A stretch of 60,402 nucleotides of DNA from Lyngbya aestuarii BL J (GTDB lineage Bacteria; Cyanobacteriota; Cyanobacteriia; Cyanobacteriales; Microcoleaceae): positions 1-60,402 of the forward strand of contig NZ_AUZM01000039.1 of NCBI RefSeq assembly GCF_000478195.2, in the 5' to 3' direction. Shown piece by piece: positions 1 to 9,185 of this stretch. Both the position numbers and the translations under genes were made by a program. Below the pieces are notes generated by a model, which was given only the letters and a program-made list of their open reading frames with translations, was not told where the DNA came from and searched no databases. The stretch's first letter is position 1, and every line of letters begins with the position of its first letter.

Positions 1-2402
1 TCCGTGTCGTTGGTTGTAAATGAAAGTTCTCCGTTAAAAGTATTTGCGGTATTTGTATCAAGTTGAACATCAAAAGTTCCTTGAGAACCCGCAGCAATAA
101 CGGTTGGGAAAGTTCCCGCTAAAGTTAACCCGGTGGGAAGCGTTAACTCCGAAAGAGTTAAGTCAGCAGTTCCGTTATTTTCGATAGTGAAGGTTTTGCT
201 AACTACGCTTCCAACCGTCGAAGTTCCGAAGTCAAAAGAACTGTTATCTATTATATTAGTCGCATTTTGAATAACTTCTATTTCGGGAGTGGGAAACAGA
301 TATTCATAAGACCCAATATCAACGGTTGCTACACCGTTATTATCTCCATCTAACGGACGAGTTTGACCGAGTTGGTCTGTGGTTGGTGCATTTGTATTTG
401 TTCCCCCGTCAATTGCTGAACTTCCAGCGAGTAAAGGATGAACCCATATTCCATTAATTTCTTGTAATGCACCTAATTGAGGGTCAGAAACTATAATATT
501 TGGTGTGACAAATTCTGATTTTGGATGAGTTGTTAACCCTGGAAATTGTAAGTTATTTCCACCATCAATGAGTTGACGACTGCTATGATGAGTAAAGTCA
601 TTACCGTTAGCAAAATTATCCACAAAAATCGTATTACTAACGGTAATTGGAATAAGATTATCCGGGTCCCAACTAAAAATTCCGCCGCCTATTCCTTGTG
701 ATGTATTATTAACAATAGTGGTGTTAGTAATATTAGTAGGAGACTGAATAGTCATTGCACCTCCATAAGCCTCTCCCGTCGGATGTTCGGCTTTGTTTCC
801 TGAAAATGTGCTATTAATAATGTTAGATTGAGTTGATCTAACATCAATCCAAACACCACCTCCACTAATGGCTAAATTGTTATCAAAGGTGGTATTTTTA
901 ATTGTGGCTAAAGCAACATTTCCTGTTCTGAGTCCACCACCATTACCTATTCCTCGACTATCGGCGATCACAGTATTTTGAGAGAAACGACTATTTTCAA
1001 TCAAAATTTCGTCATTATCATAACCAAATAAAAATGCACCGCCACCACTTCCTGCGCCAATATTTCCCTGAAAATAACTATTTTGAATTAAAGCCGTACC
1101 CCCTGTTTGAGTTCCGTCTGGATAGGTAACTTTTAAACCATCAGTATAAATTGCTCCTCCATAACCCATTGTGTTGGGGCCAATCGGCCCTCCTGCTGTA
1201 GTATCATTATTAATAAATTGAGAATTTTTGACGGTTAACCAACTGGCTAAACTGTTAATTCCACCGCCATTAATGCCTTTATTGTTCTCAAAAATACTGT
1301 CTTCTACAATTAGTTCTACATCTCGAACATGAATAGCTCCTGCTCCCTGTTCACTTAAACTGAGAGTTCCGTCATTATTAATAAAGCGACTATTTATAAC
1401 AACAGCTTTGCTAAAGTGATAAACGGTTAACGCACCGCCTTCTCCGGCTGTATTATTTTCAAATTCAACATTTTCAATGGTAATATTTGTCCGTTTTTCT
1501 GCAAAAATACCACCGCCTCTATCTCCTAAAAGTTCGTTCGGGTCATTTGCATAACCATCAGCGATTTTGATATTTTTCAGGGTAAATGTGGTGTCAGGCT
1601 GTTGATGAAAAACTCGGGAGGTATTATTTCCACTTAGAGTTAAACCTGTAGCATTTCCACCATCAATGATAAGATTTTTATTGATTTCTAATTCACCACT
1701 GGTTAAGGTAATTTTTTGGTTAGCTAAACTAGAGTCAAACTGAATAAAATCTCCAGGTTGAGCGAGAGAAATTGCTTCCCTTAATGAACCTACTCCACTA
1801 TTATTCGTATTGCTAACAGTTAAAACTGCGGCTAATAAAATTCCCTCGTAAGCAATTAAATTCTGAGGATTAATTGGTAAATTTGCGTGAATTTCTCCGG
1901 TTTTATAGTCTAAATTCCAGCTTCCGCCCTGTAGATTATTTCCAACAATATCTGTTGATGCGGCAATATTAACGCCAGTCAGTTGGCTGATTTTTTGAAC
2001 AAATACTGAACCTATACCTGCTGCAACTTGACATCCGTAAAGTAGAATATTGGCGGTTTTAGACAGATAAATTTGCCAATCTTTTAACTGATTTTGATAC
2101 CGAGTAATAGTTTCAAGTTTGAGTTCGGTGTTACCGAGTAATAAGCAACCGGGATAACCGTGAGATAGAATATGTATAGCATCAATTTCTGTCTGATACT
2201 GAATTTGATGGGTTTTTAGTGTTTCAGTAATTTGCAGAATACCGTCTTCCTGAGAGTCGAGAATAATAACAGTTGCATTTTTATTGACTCCAGCTACTAA
2301 GTCGTGATAAGAATCTAAGCTAGCATCGATAAAAACCAGTGTTGCAGACTGAAAATTGTCACAGTTATCGGCAACTTTATCAACACAAAATGAAGGGAAC
2401 AT
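1..2402 (-). CDS. DUF4347 / right-handed beta-helix surface protein (3' end outside window)
   Basis: The frame is open from an ATG at 2402 to the window edge, so about 800 N-terminal residues are visible. I translated this by hand. The first ~170 residues look like DUF4347 (hydrophobic strands, then a segment ending ILSHGYPG, then LLYGCQVAAG). Residues ~210-650 are Asn/Gly-rich with repeated N-x-I-x-N and 'FENNTAGEGGAL'-like turns, typical of a parallel beta-helix (Pmp-like). The last visible part (FDFGTSTVGS... FTIENNGTADL) matches choice-of-anchor D. Such proteins in cyanobacteria are large, secreted and surface-associated, with DUF4347 at the N-terminus instead of a classical signal peptide. 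Substrate or ligand is unknown. Confidence is high for architecture and low for role. Confidence 0.85.
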   Translation of the reverse strand, partial: MFPSFCVDKVADNCDNFQSATLVFIDASLDSYHDLVAGVNKNATVIILDSQEDGILQITETLKTHQIQYQTEIDAIHILSHGYPGCLLLGNTELKLETITRYQNQLKDWQIYLSKTANILLYGCQVAAGIGSVFVQKISQLTGVNIAASTDIVGNNLQGGSWNLDYKTGEIHANLPINPQNLIAYEGILLAAVLTVSNTNNSGVGSLREAISLAQPGDFIQFDSSLANQKITLTSGELEINKNLIIDGGNATGLTLSGNNTSRVFHQQPDTTFTLKNIKIADGYANDPNELLGDRGGGIFAEKRTNITIENVEFENNTAGEGGALTVYHFSKAVVINSRFINNDGTLSLSEQGAGAIHVRDVELIVEDSIFENNKGINGGGINSLASWLTVKNSQFINNDTTAGGPIGPNTMGYGGAIYTDGLKVTYPDGTQTGGTALIQNSYFQGNIGAGSGGGAFLFGYDNDEILIENSRFSQNTVIADSRGIGNGGGLRTGNVALATIKNTTFDNNLAISGGGVWIDVRSTQSNIINSTFSGNKAEHPTGEAYGGAMTIQSPTNITNTTIVNNTSQGIGGGIFSWDPDNLIPITVSNTIFVDNFANGNDFTHHSSRQLIDGGNNLQFPGLTTHPKSEFVTPNIIVSDPQLGALQEINGIWVHPLLAGSSAIDGGTNTNAPTTDQLGQTRPLDGDNNGVATVDIGSYEYLFPTPEIEVIQNATNIIDNSSFDFGTSTVGSVVSKTFTIENNGTADLTLSELTLPTGLTLAGTFPTVIAAGSQGTFDVQLDTNTANTFNGELSFTTNDT

Positions 2403-2746
2403 TGTTGATACTCCAAGAGGGTTTGTATTGGTAGATACGTCCCTGGAGTGATCAATTCAGGCTAAAAATTTAGCCATTGTTTATATTTATCGTCTTACAA
2501 AAAAATACAAATAAGCCTATTCCACTCTAGATAAAGAGCAGTAAATAGTAAGGTTAGATAAACCTCATTTCTAAACGTAAGTTTGTAGAGATAGACAGAA
2601 TATCTACTTTGGTTTGCAATTTAATTTAGAGCAAATGATCATCATTCAAAAGTCTCCAAGAGTAAAATTGAAGGTAGATACACCCTTGGAAACCCTGAAA
2701 ATTAAGTTCTAAAGTTTGATCACCCTGAGCAGTAATTAAGAAATAA

Positions 2747-2794
2747 GTAGGTTGACACTTTCAGCCAGCCACGATTAGAAAGTGTCAAGCCTAC
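2747..2794. repeat. imperfect inverted repeat (bidirectional stem-loop)
   Basis: The left arm GTAGGTTGACACTTTC (2747-2762) pairs with the right arm GAAAGTGTCAAGCCTAC (2778-2794), with one bulged base and a 15-nt loop. It lies about 200 bases past the stop of the ankyrin gene. No T-run follows either arm, so it is either a structural 3' end or a dispersed palindrome. Confidence 0.6.
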
Positions 2795-2832
2795 ACGACT
2801 CAATGATCTACCGATTGAGTGCATCGTCAACA

Positions 2833-2859
2833 CCTAAATTCAGTTTAGGTTGTCTTTTT
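2833..2859 (+). terminator. terminator-like hairpin with T-run, plus strand
   Basis: CCTAAA (2833-2838) and TTTAGG (2844-2849) form a short stem followed by TTGTCTTTTT. The T-run is on the plus strand, although both flanking genes are on the minus strand. The stem is short and AT-rich, so function is doubtful. Confidence 0.3.
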
Positions 2860-2997
2860 GAGTCCTATCTCTATTAATAACCGATACCGGGGATAAATGT
2901 CCTCAGAAGATTTACGGATTTTGTATGTTTATTTAAAACGAATGTTTCCGCAAAAATCCGCATATCTCCCCGTAATTCACCTTTAAAACAATAAAAA

Positions 2998-4392
2998 TTA
3001 GTCTATAGCCTTTGCCTTTCTGAGCAGTTTGGCGATCGCTTTATCACCTTGAAATTCTGCCAACATCAAAGCCGTACATCCACCTTGATTTTTCAGATTG
3101 ACCTCAGCACCCGCCTCAATTAAAGCCTGTACAGCCTCTAAATGCCCTCGGTGAGCCGCCCACATCAACGCCGTTGCTCCCACCTCATCTTGCTGGTTAA
3201 CCTGCGCTCCTGAAGCCACAAACTCCTGCAAAACTTGAGTATATCCGCGTTCTGCTGCTTTCATCAACGCTGTTTTTCCCCCCTCAGCCGGAACATTCAC
3301 ATCCGCACCCGCCTTTAATAACACCTTCACTGTATCGAGATCATTGTGCAGCGTCGCCAGGGTCAGAGCAGTTTCCCCTAAAATTTTAGTCGTCAGGAGA
3401 GGGGAGAGATTTTCAGGGGAAAGCCGCTGTAAAAGAGAACCACAAATGGAGCGATAACCCTGTAATAACGCCACCATCACAGGCGTATCCCCGAGTTTAT
3501 TGGCAACCGTCATATCCGCTCCTCGACTCACGAGAAGCTCAACCATCGGGGCATATTCTTCGACTACTGCTAAATGTAAAGCCGTTTCTCCATCTTGATC
3601 GCAAGCTGCAACATCAGCACCCGCATCTAAAAGTTGAGAAGCGATCGCCACATTTCCCGAAGCAGCGGCAGCCATCAGCGCTGTAAATCCCTCGTCTGTA
3701 CTGGTGTTGACCTCTGCACCCAACTGAATTAAAGTTTTGACAATTTCGAGATGATTCAAGTCTACGGCTTGCATCAGGGGAGTTTCACCGCGATCGTTCG
3801 GGAGGTTCAGATCAATCCCGACACTGGCGATTATTTGAATGAGTTGCAGATTTTGTTGCTGTATCGCTTCGGTTAACACAGCAGAAATAAATTCTGGACT
3901 CCCGAGTCTGCTTTCGAGTAAAGCTTTAATTCCCTGCCAATGTTGGCCTGATAACGCCAGAGAAAAAGCTGTTTGGTGTTGATGATCCCGCAGATGAACA
4001 TCAGCACCGGCATTTAAGAGCAACTGGATCACGTTTACATTTCCCTTTAAGCAAGCCACCATCAACGCTGTACTTCCCGTCGGGTTCGTCCCATTGACAT
4101 TCGCCCCACGAGCTAACAATAACTCCATAGTGTCGAGTTTGCCATGAGCAACAGCCAACATCAAAGCCGTTAAGCCATAGCGTTTGCTGGTGTAGTTAAC
4201 AGATGCTCCTTTGTCTAATAAAATCTGTACGATATTGGTATAACCCTGACGAGCCGCAAGCATCAAAACCGTAACACCATCTTGATCTTTAGCATTGGCG
4301 TTGACCCCTTTGGCGAGTAAGGCGCGAGTATGAATCAGGTTTCCCGTCTTAACGGCTCGAATTAATGTACTGTCTTGTGTTGTAGAACCCAT
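2998..4392 (-). CDS. ankyrin repeat protein
   Basis: 464 residues made almost entirely of 13-14 ankyrin repeats of ~33 residues with the TALMLAA..G......LL..GA.VN consensus. Repeats 5, 6 and 10 are degenerate. There is no signal peptide, membrane segment or extra domain, so it is probably a soluble protein-binding scaffold in the cytoplasm. The ligand cannot be told from sequence. It is divergent from the DUF4079 gene, with ~200 bases between the start codons. Cyanobacterial all-ankyrin proteins of 420-480 residues are common and uncharacterised. Confidence 0.93.
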   Translation of the reverse strand: MGSTTQDSTLIRAVKTGNLIHTRALLAKGVNANAKDQDGVTVLMLAARQGYTNIVQILLDKGASVNYTSKRYGLTALMLAVAHGKLDTMELLLARGANVNGTNPTGSTALMVACLKGNVNVIQLLLNAGADVHLRDHQHQTAFSLALSGQHWQGIKALLESRLGSPEFISAVLTEAIQQQNLQLIQIIASVGIDLNLPNDRGETPLMQAVDLNHLEIVKTLIQLGAEVNTSTDEGFTALMAAAASGNVAIASQLLDAGADVAACDQDGETALHLAVVEEYAPMVELLVSRGADMTVANKLGDTPVMVALLQGYRSICGSLLQRLSPENLSPLLTTKILGETALTLATLHNDLDTVKVLLKAGADVNVPAEGGKTALMKAAERGYTQVLQEFVASGAQVNQQDEVGATALMWAAHRGHLEAVQALIEAGAEVNLKNQGGCTALMLAEFQGDKAIAKLLRKAKAID

Positions 4393-4592
4393 GAATGTCT
4401 CTCATCCCACTCGTCGTTAAAGACCGACTGCACAAATACTCCCCTAAAAGGAGAGTTACGCAATTTAATATACACCTTGCATATTCCCAGGAACCCTCAA
4501 AAACCGTCAATCCCCTTAACACTGGTGACTGGTCACGGCAAAGACTGTTATGCTAACTTTTATGAAGTTTCTTAACCCAACCAGATAACACT

Positions 4593-5063
4593 ATGGAGTT
4601 ACCCATTCCCGAGTCTGTCAAACCTTGGCTTAACTTTTTTCATCCCGTTTTAATGTTTATTTTGCTCGCCCTGACCGTTTATGCGCTGTATCTGGGGATT
4701 CAAATTCGCCGCACCCGCAGTGCCGAAGGTGAGGTCAAAAAAGAATTAATCAAAGGTAAATTTAATCTCAAACACCATCAGGCTGGCTCTCTGTTGCTAG
4801 CATTCATGGTGTCCGGTACGATTGGAGGAATGGCAGTTACCTATATCAACAATCAGAAATTATTCGTCGGCCCTCATCTACTCGCAGGGCTAGGAATGAC
4901 AGGTATGATTGCCATTTCAGCCTCTCTCACGCCCTGGATGCAAAAAGGATTTGATTGGGCTAGATATACTCATATTGCTCTCAATGTCACCTTACTTGCT
5001 TTATTTAGCTGGCAGGCTCTAACTGGAATTGAAATTCTGCAACGGATTATCAGCAAAATGTAG
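4593..5063 (+). CDS. DUF4079 family integral membrane protein
   Basis: 156 residues with four predicted membrane helices, at about 15-37, 60-83, 91-111 and 123-145. The pattern is that of DUF4079, a cyanobacterial/plastid family with a fold reminiscent of the cytochrome b561/YedZ-like four-helix membrane proteins. His residues near helix ends (HPVL, KHHQAG, GPHLL, YTHIAL) could bind haem, but that is inference. The gene is monocistronic in appearance and divergent from the ankyrin gene. A short reading frame at 4375-4575 overlaps its upstream region and looks accidental. Confidence 0.85.
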   Translation: MELPIPESVKPWLNFFHPVLMFILLALTVYALYLGIQIRRTRSAEGEVKKELIKGKFNLKHHQAGSLLLAFMVSGTIGGMAVTYINNQKLFVGPHLLAGLGMTGMIAISASLTPWMQKGFDWARYTHIALNVTLLALFSWQALTGIEILQRIISKM

Positions 5064-5193
5064 ACTTTGATTTTTGACTGAAACTGCGGCGAATCTTCAG
5101 TAAGAGGCAAAGAGGGAAAGGAACACCGAAGAACAATCTACGTTTCAAGAGCCTTTTACCTTTTGCCTTCTTCTGTGTGATTGTCACTTGCTC

Positions 5194-5904
5194 TCAACCT
5201 ACGCCTTTTTTACGCTTTCCTTGAGTTAGAAAGGGAATATTCTCAGTTGTATGAAAATCCATCTGGGTTTTGTAACTTAAGCGTCGGGAAACCTGCTTAA
5301 CAACTTGAGCAAGAACTCCATCGCCTGTTTTTTGAATAATCGACTCAGACATTGCTCGAACAAATTTGGGAAACTTCACCCCAACATACAAATCTAGCGT
5401 CCATTGCGCCCCAGTAATTGCGGATGGACGTTGATTCGGCTTAATTTTCTGTTCTCGACAAAATTCATCAATCGGCAATTCCACTAATTTCATTGTGGCT
5501 TGAAAATCAATTTCATATCCTGGAGGAGTATAGCCCGGAACGGGAACACTGCGAATCCGATAGATTCCCTGTTCATCAGGAGGAAGTAACTCTAAACCAA
5601 TCCGAGCCTCAACCTGATAGCCAAAGGAGCCAAAACGACCAATGAGTAAATCATAAGCATTCTCTCCGATGGGCTGAGTTTGCATGGGTTCCGCACAGCG
5701 ACAAAACCAACCCCGATGATTGCTGAGATATTCCGCAACCGTGTCTGGGTCGGCATACATTTCCATACAATCTTCAAAGCGGGTGTAAAACCATGTCGGT
5801 TCAACTTGCTCTAATCCTACTCTGTCAGAGTGTTCAGCTTGAGGAAAACTCAAAAATTCCTCAGAGATCGCGTGAGATTGTAGGTTAATCGAATTTTGGT
5901 GCAT
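5194..5904 (-). CDS. DUF1997 family protein
   Basis: 236 residues from the chosen ATG at 5904. A GTG/ATG-rich extension to 5922 is possible, but AGGAG sits eight bases before the 5904 ATG, inside that extension, which favours the shorter form. The body (WFYTRFEDCMEMYADPDTVAEYL ... RSVPVPGYTPPGYEIDF ...) matches DUF1997, a family conserved in cyanobacteria and chloroplasts with a START-like lipid/ligand-binding appearance. There are no membrane helices. It ends in a basic tail (KRKKGVG). It is divergently arranged to the SDR gene at 6056. Function is unknown; a role in photosynthetic membrane lipid handling is only a guess. Confidence 0.82.
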   Translation of the reverse strand: MHQNSINLQSHAISEEFLSFPQAEHSDRVGLEQVEPTWFYTRFEDCMEMYADPDTVAEYLSNHRGWFCRCAEPMQTQPIGENAYDLLIGRFGSFGYQVEARIGLELLPPDEQGIYRIRSVPVPGYTPPGYEIDFQATMKLVELPIDEFCREQKIKPNQRPSAITGAQWTLDLYVGVKFPKFVRAMSESIIQKTGDGVLAQVVKQVSRRLSYKTQMDFHTTENIPFLTQGKRKKGVG

Positions 5905-6055
5905 TGTGGGTTCTCCTGCCATTTAATCTGCCTAACTCTAGGATGCCTCTTGTTAACGTCTGATCGCTACTATGAATATACTGAACTTTTGAAATTGACC
6001 CTGATACAGTTTAACTTCTATACTCAGCATATTCATCTACCGAACAGGATAACGA

Positions 6056-6718
6056 ATGATGAAAGCATTTGTAGCGGGTGCAACAGGTCAAACAGGTCGC
6101 CGAATTGTCAGACAACTGGTGGAACAAAATGTTCCCGTGCGAGCCTTAGTTCGTGACCTAGAAACGGCTCAAAAAATTCTTCCGAGTGAGGCTGAATTGG
6201 TTACAGGAGACGTTCTTCAGCCTCAAAGTTTAAAAGCGGCGATCGCAGACAGTACGGTGTTATTGTGTGCCACAGGAGCTAGCCCGAGCTTTGATCCGAC
6301 CGGGCCGTATAAAATAGATTATGAAGGTACGAGAAATCTCGTAGACGTGGCCAAACAACAGGGCATAGAACATTTTGTTTTGGTTTCTTCGTTGTGTGTC
6401 TCGCAGTTGTTTCACCCGCTTAATCTATTCTGGTTGATTCTGGTTTGGAAAAAGCAAGCTGAAGACTACATCCGTCAAAGTGGTTTAACCTACACCATTG
6501 TTCGTCCGGGGGGTCTTAAGAACGAAGACAACGAAGATGCGATTGTGATGAAGTCCGCCGATACCCTGTTTGACGGGAGTATTCCCCGGACTAAGGTGGC
6601 TGAGGTTTGTGTTGAAGCGTTGTCTATCCCGACGGCTCGTAATAAAATTGTTGAGATTATTGCCAAGCCGGAAGGAACTCAACCTTCTTTTGAGCAGTTG
6701 TTCGCTAGTGTCGTTTAA
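6056..6718 (+). CDS. atypical SDR, NAD(P)-binding protein (Ycf39/Tic62-like)
   Basis: 220 residues. The N-terminal Rossmann motif GATGQTG (residues 8-14) binds NAD(P). A central VLVSSLC strand and the YTIVRPGGL motif are typical of atypical short-chain dehydrogenases (NmrA/Ycf39/Tic62 group). The usual catalytic Tyr-x-x-x-Lys is absent, so it is more likely a nucleotide-sensing or weakly reductive protein than a classical dehydrogenase. AGGA precedes two adjacent ATGs (6056, 6059). The GH104 gene follows after 6 bases, suggesting co-transcription. Confidence 0.85.
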   Translation: MMKAFVAGATGQTGRRIVRQLVEQNVPVRALVRDLETAQKILPSEAELVTGDVLQPQSLKAAIADSTVLLCATGASPSFDPTGPYKIDYEGTRNLVDVAKQQGIEHFVLVSSLCVSQLFHPLNLFWLILVWKKQAEDYIRQSGLTYTIVRPGGLKNEDNEDAIVMKSADTLFDGSIPRTKVAEVCVEALSIPTARNKIVEIIAKPEGTQPSFEQLFASVV

Positions 6719-6724
6719 AACTTC

Positions 6725-7588
6725 ATGAGTCGAACAAGAAGAACAAAAAACCGAGTTCAACCGCAGAATCTTCCGTCGGGAACTCCTATGAACCCTCAAA
6801 ATTTTTCGTCTGCTTCCCAAAAGAGGACAGCCCTAGCTTTGAGAGAACGTCGTCAAAGACGGACGGTCGGCCGAGGTCGTGTTTTCCAACGCTTGATTTT
6901 GATGAGTCTGGTCTTGGCGGGAATTGTCGTTTATTGGCCGGAAGCTCAGTTAGACGAATATGTAGGGGATCAGCTTGATATTGTTCTCGAAGAAATCAAT
7001 CGAGATATTGATCGCAGGTGGCCGCCTTTGGTCATGGAAGGCGGTGATCCCTTTGTGCGTGCCTTGATGCGAACGATCTCCGCCAGTGAGTCCAATTCCT
7101 CTAAGCCCTATCATGTCCTCTACGGTGGGCGTCATATTTCTGATCTGAGTCATCATCCTGACCGTTGTGTAACCATTGTTGCCGGCCCGAACAAAGGACG
7201 CTGTACAACGGCCGCAGGTCGCTATCAACTCCTGACTAACACTTGGGAACGAATCGCCGGTCACTATCATCCTGAACCGAATCAGTCTTGGTTTCGTCAA
7301 TCTTACAATTTTGACGCTCAATATCAAGATATTGTGATTTACCGTTGGTTAACCGATGTTGAATTTTGGGAGATGGATATTGCTCAAGATTTGCGAGAGG
7401 GTCAACTCAGTGAGGTCTTACGTTCTCTCTCCGATACTTGGACCAGTTTGGGTTATGGGATTGAAGATAATGTGATGACTCCCTATTTACCTAAAATTTA
7501 TGAGGAAATTTTGCAGCGAGAATTGGATGCTGTTAATGCTCCGCCGGAGTCAAATCCCTATTCTTCTTCGTCTTCAAAATTAGATTGA
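6725..7588 (+). CDS. membrane-anchored GH104 lytic transglycosylase (lambda endolysin-like)
   Basis: 287 residues: a basic, Arg-rich N-terminus (1-52), one membrane helix at ~56-72, then a periplasmic domain. Residues ~108-260 align by eye with phage lambda R endolysin: FVRALMRTISASESN against its FLDMLAWSEGTDN, a G..ISDLSHHP segment, and TAAGRYQLLTNTW. Glu122 occupies the catalytic glutamate position. It probably cleaves peptidoglycan glycan strands to anhydro-muramyl ends, for cell-wall turnover rather than lysis, since there are no phage genes nearby. It lies 6 bases after the SDR gene. Confidence 0.87.
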   Translation: MSRTRRTKNRVQPQNLPSGTPMNPQNFSSASQKRTALALRERRQRRTVGRGRVFQRLILMSLVLAGIVVYWPEAQLDEYVGDQLDIVLEEINRDIDRRWPPLVMEGGDPFVRALMRTISASESNSSKPYHVLYGGRHISDLSHHPDRCVTIVAGPNKGRCTTAAGRYQLLTNTWERIAGHYHPEPNQSWFRQSYNFDAQYQDIVIYRWLTDVEFWEMDIAQDLREGQLSEVLRSLSDTWTSLGYGIEDNVMTPYLPKIYEEILQRELDAVNAPPESNPYSSSSSKLD

Positions 7589-7629
7589 TTTGCAGTCAGT
7601 TCCCGTCAATCTCTCTCAATAACCGGAGG

Positions 7630-8304
7630 TTAATTGATAAACTGATTATCAATAAATTGACCTCCTCGAATGGATTGACGCAACCACTGAAGCTGAATTT
7701 CGGCTTGCTCTAATTCACTGAGTTTCCAATCTAGATTGGATGCTCTCAATTTTGTCGTGATTTCATACAAACACAGGGCTACACTCACGGAAATATTAAA
7801 ACTTTCACTAAATCCAACCATCGGAATTCTGACTAAATAATCGGCTTGGGACACAGCATCATCGGATAAACCATTTAACTCGGTTCCAAACATTAACCCT
7901 AACTTTTCTTCGACTGATATCTGTTCGATAGTTATTTCTTCTTCGTGAGGTGTTGTCGCAACAATTTTATAGCCCTGACTTTTCAGTTTTTCTAAACAGA
8001 TTTTGGTATTGTTAATCTTGGGTTCATTGTAGCGAGATATCGTTAACCATCGATGTGAACCTAAACTCACCTCGCGGTTGAGATCAAAATCATTCCGGTT
8101 TTCAATAATATGAACATCCTGAACTCCAAAACTATCACAGTTTCTCAAACACGCACTGGCATTGTGAGGCTGATAAATATCTTCTAAAATCACAGTCAAT
8201 TGTCGGGTTCGCTGCTGTACAACAGTCTCAATTTTTTGGTGACGTGTCTCGGTGACAAACTGACTTAAATGGGTAATTAAATCTTGTTTTTCTTGAATTG
8301 ACAT
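7630..8304 (-). CDS. trmH: tRNA (guanosine(18)-2'-O)-methyltransferase TrmH
   Basis: 224 residues. A SpoU/TrmD-type knotted methyltransferase: N-terminal RQLTVILEDIYQPHNASACLRNCDSFG is the SpoU motif 1 region (N and R for catalysis), and the C-terminal LMFGTEL.GLSD and RIPMVGFSESFNISVSVALCLYE are motifs 2 and 3 that make the SAM-binding knot. It methylates the 2'-O of G18 in tRNA D-loops using SAM. Length fits TrmH. It lies convergent with the GH104 gene and about 50 bases past the endonuclease V gene on the same strand, with which it may share a transcript. Confidence 0.93.
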   Translation of the reverse strand: MSIQEKQDLITHLSQFVTETRHQKIETVVQQRTRQLTVILEDIYQPHNASACLRNCDSFGVQDVHIIENRNDFDLNREVSLGSHRWLTISRYNEPKINNTKICLEKLKSQGYKIVATTPHEEEITIEQISVEEKLGLMFGTELNGLSDDAVSQADYLVRIPMVGFSESFNISVSVALCLYEITTKLRASNLDWKLSELEQAEIQLQWLRQSIRGGQFIDNQFIN

Positions 8305-8358
8305 CTGAGCAAAAAGAATAGTATTTGTCTTAATTATAAAAGCTGAGATTAGACTTTT

Positions 8359-9024
8359 CTAGTCTGATTTTGAAGCTAAATAATCCGCCCAACGAGTCGT
8401 TTCGGGTAAACGATATTTTGATGTACATTGTAAGACCAAATTAATCGCCGTTTCTAAGCTAATTCGATGACCAGGAGAGACATACAATGGCTTCACATGG
8501 GTTCGCGATCGCACTACAGCCCCGATCACTTCTCCGCCATCAATTAAAGGCTTCCAACTGCCCTTTTCTGCGGCTAATTCTTGATGGGTGCCGATAAATC
8601 TTGATTTGGCTGCGCCAATTGTGGGAAGATCAATTAATACTCCTAAATGACAAGCTAAACCAAAACGTTGAGGATGAGCAATTCCTTGACCATCACAGAT
8701 GATTATATCAGGAATTATCGTGAGTTTTTCTAATGCCTCTAAAATCACTGGAACTTCCCGAAAGGATAAAAAACCGGGAATATAAGGAAAGGTCGTCTGA
8801 CGTTGAGAAATCGCTTGTTCTTGCAGTTGTAAATCGGGAAAACTCAACACCGCTACAGCCGCCTGAGAAATGGTATAATTGTCTAAAAATCCGACATCAA
8901 CTCCGGCGACATATTGAATCGATTCGAGTTGATCGGTTGTCACAACCAGAGATTTTAATTGTTCTTGAATAGGGATTGCTTCTTCTGCGGTTTCTGGCCA
9001 AGTTTGAGGATGTTGAATCTTCAT
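8359..9024 (-). CDS. nfi: endonuclease V (deoxyinosine 3'-endonuclease)
   Basis: 221 residues with the family hallmarks: YVAGVDVGF (catalytic Asp in the first strand), PYIPGFLSFRE, IIICDGQGIAHPQRFGLACHLG (second catalytic Asp and His) and KSRFIG. It nicks DNA one base 3' of deoxyinosine in alternative excision repair. Length is as expected (220-230). It is followed on the same strand by trmH. Confidence 0.95.
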   Translation of the reverse strand: MKIQHPQTWPETAEEAIPIQEQLKSLVVTTDQLESIQYVAGVDVGFLDNYTISQAAVAVLSFPDLQLQEQAISQRQTTFPYIPGFLSFREVPVILEALEKLTIIPDIIICDGQGIAHPQRFGLACHLGVLIDLPTIGAAKSRFIGTHQELAAEKGSWKPLIDGGEVIGAVVRSRTHVKPLYVSPGHRISLETAINLVLQCTSKYRLPETTRWADYLASKSD

Positions 9025-9185
9025 TTTTTCATTCTCAAGTGTTTTTCAACTCATATTGTACTTTTTTTGATTACCTTGAGTAAAACGAAGGGTCTGATAG
9101 ATTCTTCACTCCATTCAAAATGACAAATATTTTGGCAAACTGTCACCCTGGTTTATAATATTTTAAAGCATTGTGTTGAGAGTTA

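Larger units (their letters stand above)
2403..2997. other. intergenic region with two inverted repeats
   Basis: 595 bases without a convincing gene. It holds the upstream region of the beta-helix gene and the 3' side of the ankyrin gene, both transcribed leftward. The inverted repeat at 2747-2794 and the hairpin at 2833-2859 are listed separately. No tRNA or coding remnant was seen. Confidence 0.6.

Noticed and set aside
4375-4575. 66-residue plus-strand frame before the DUF4079 gene
   Set aside because: It overlaps the start of the ankyrin gene, has biased non-protein-like composition and no ribosome site.
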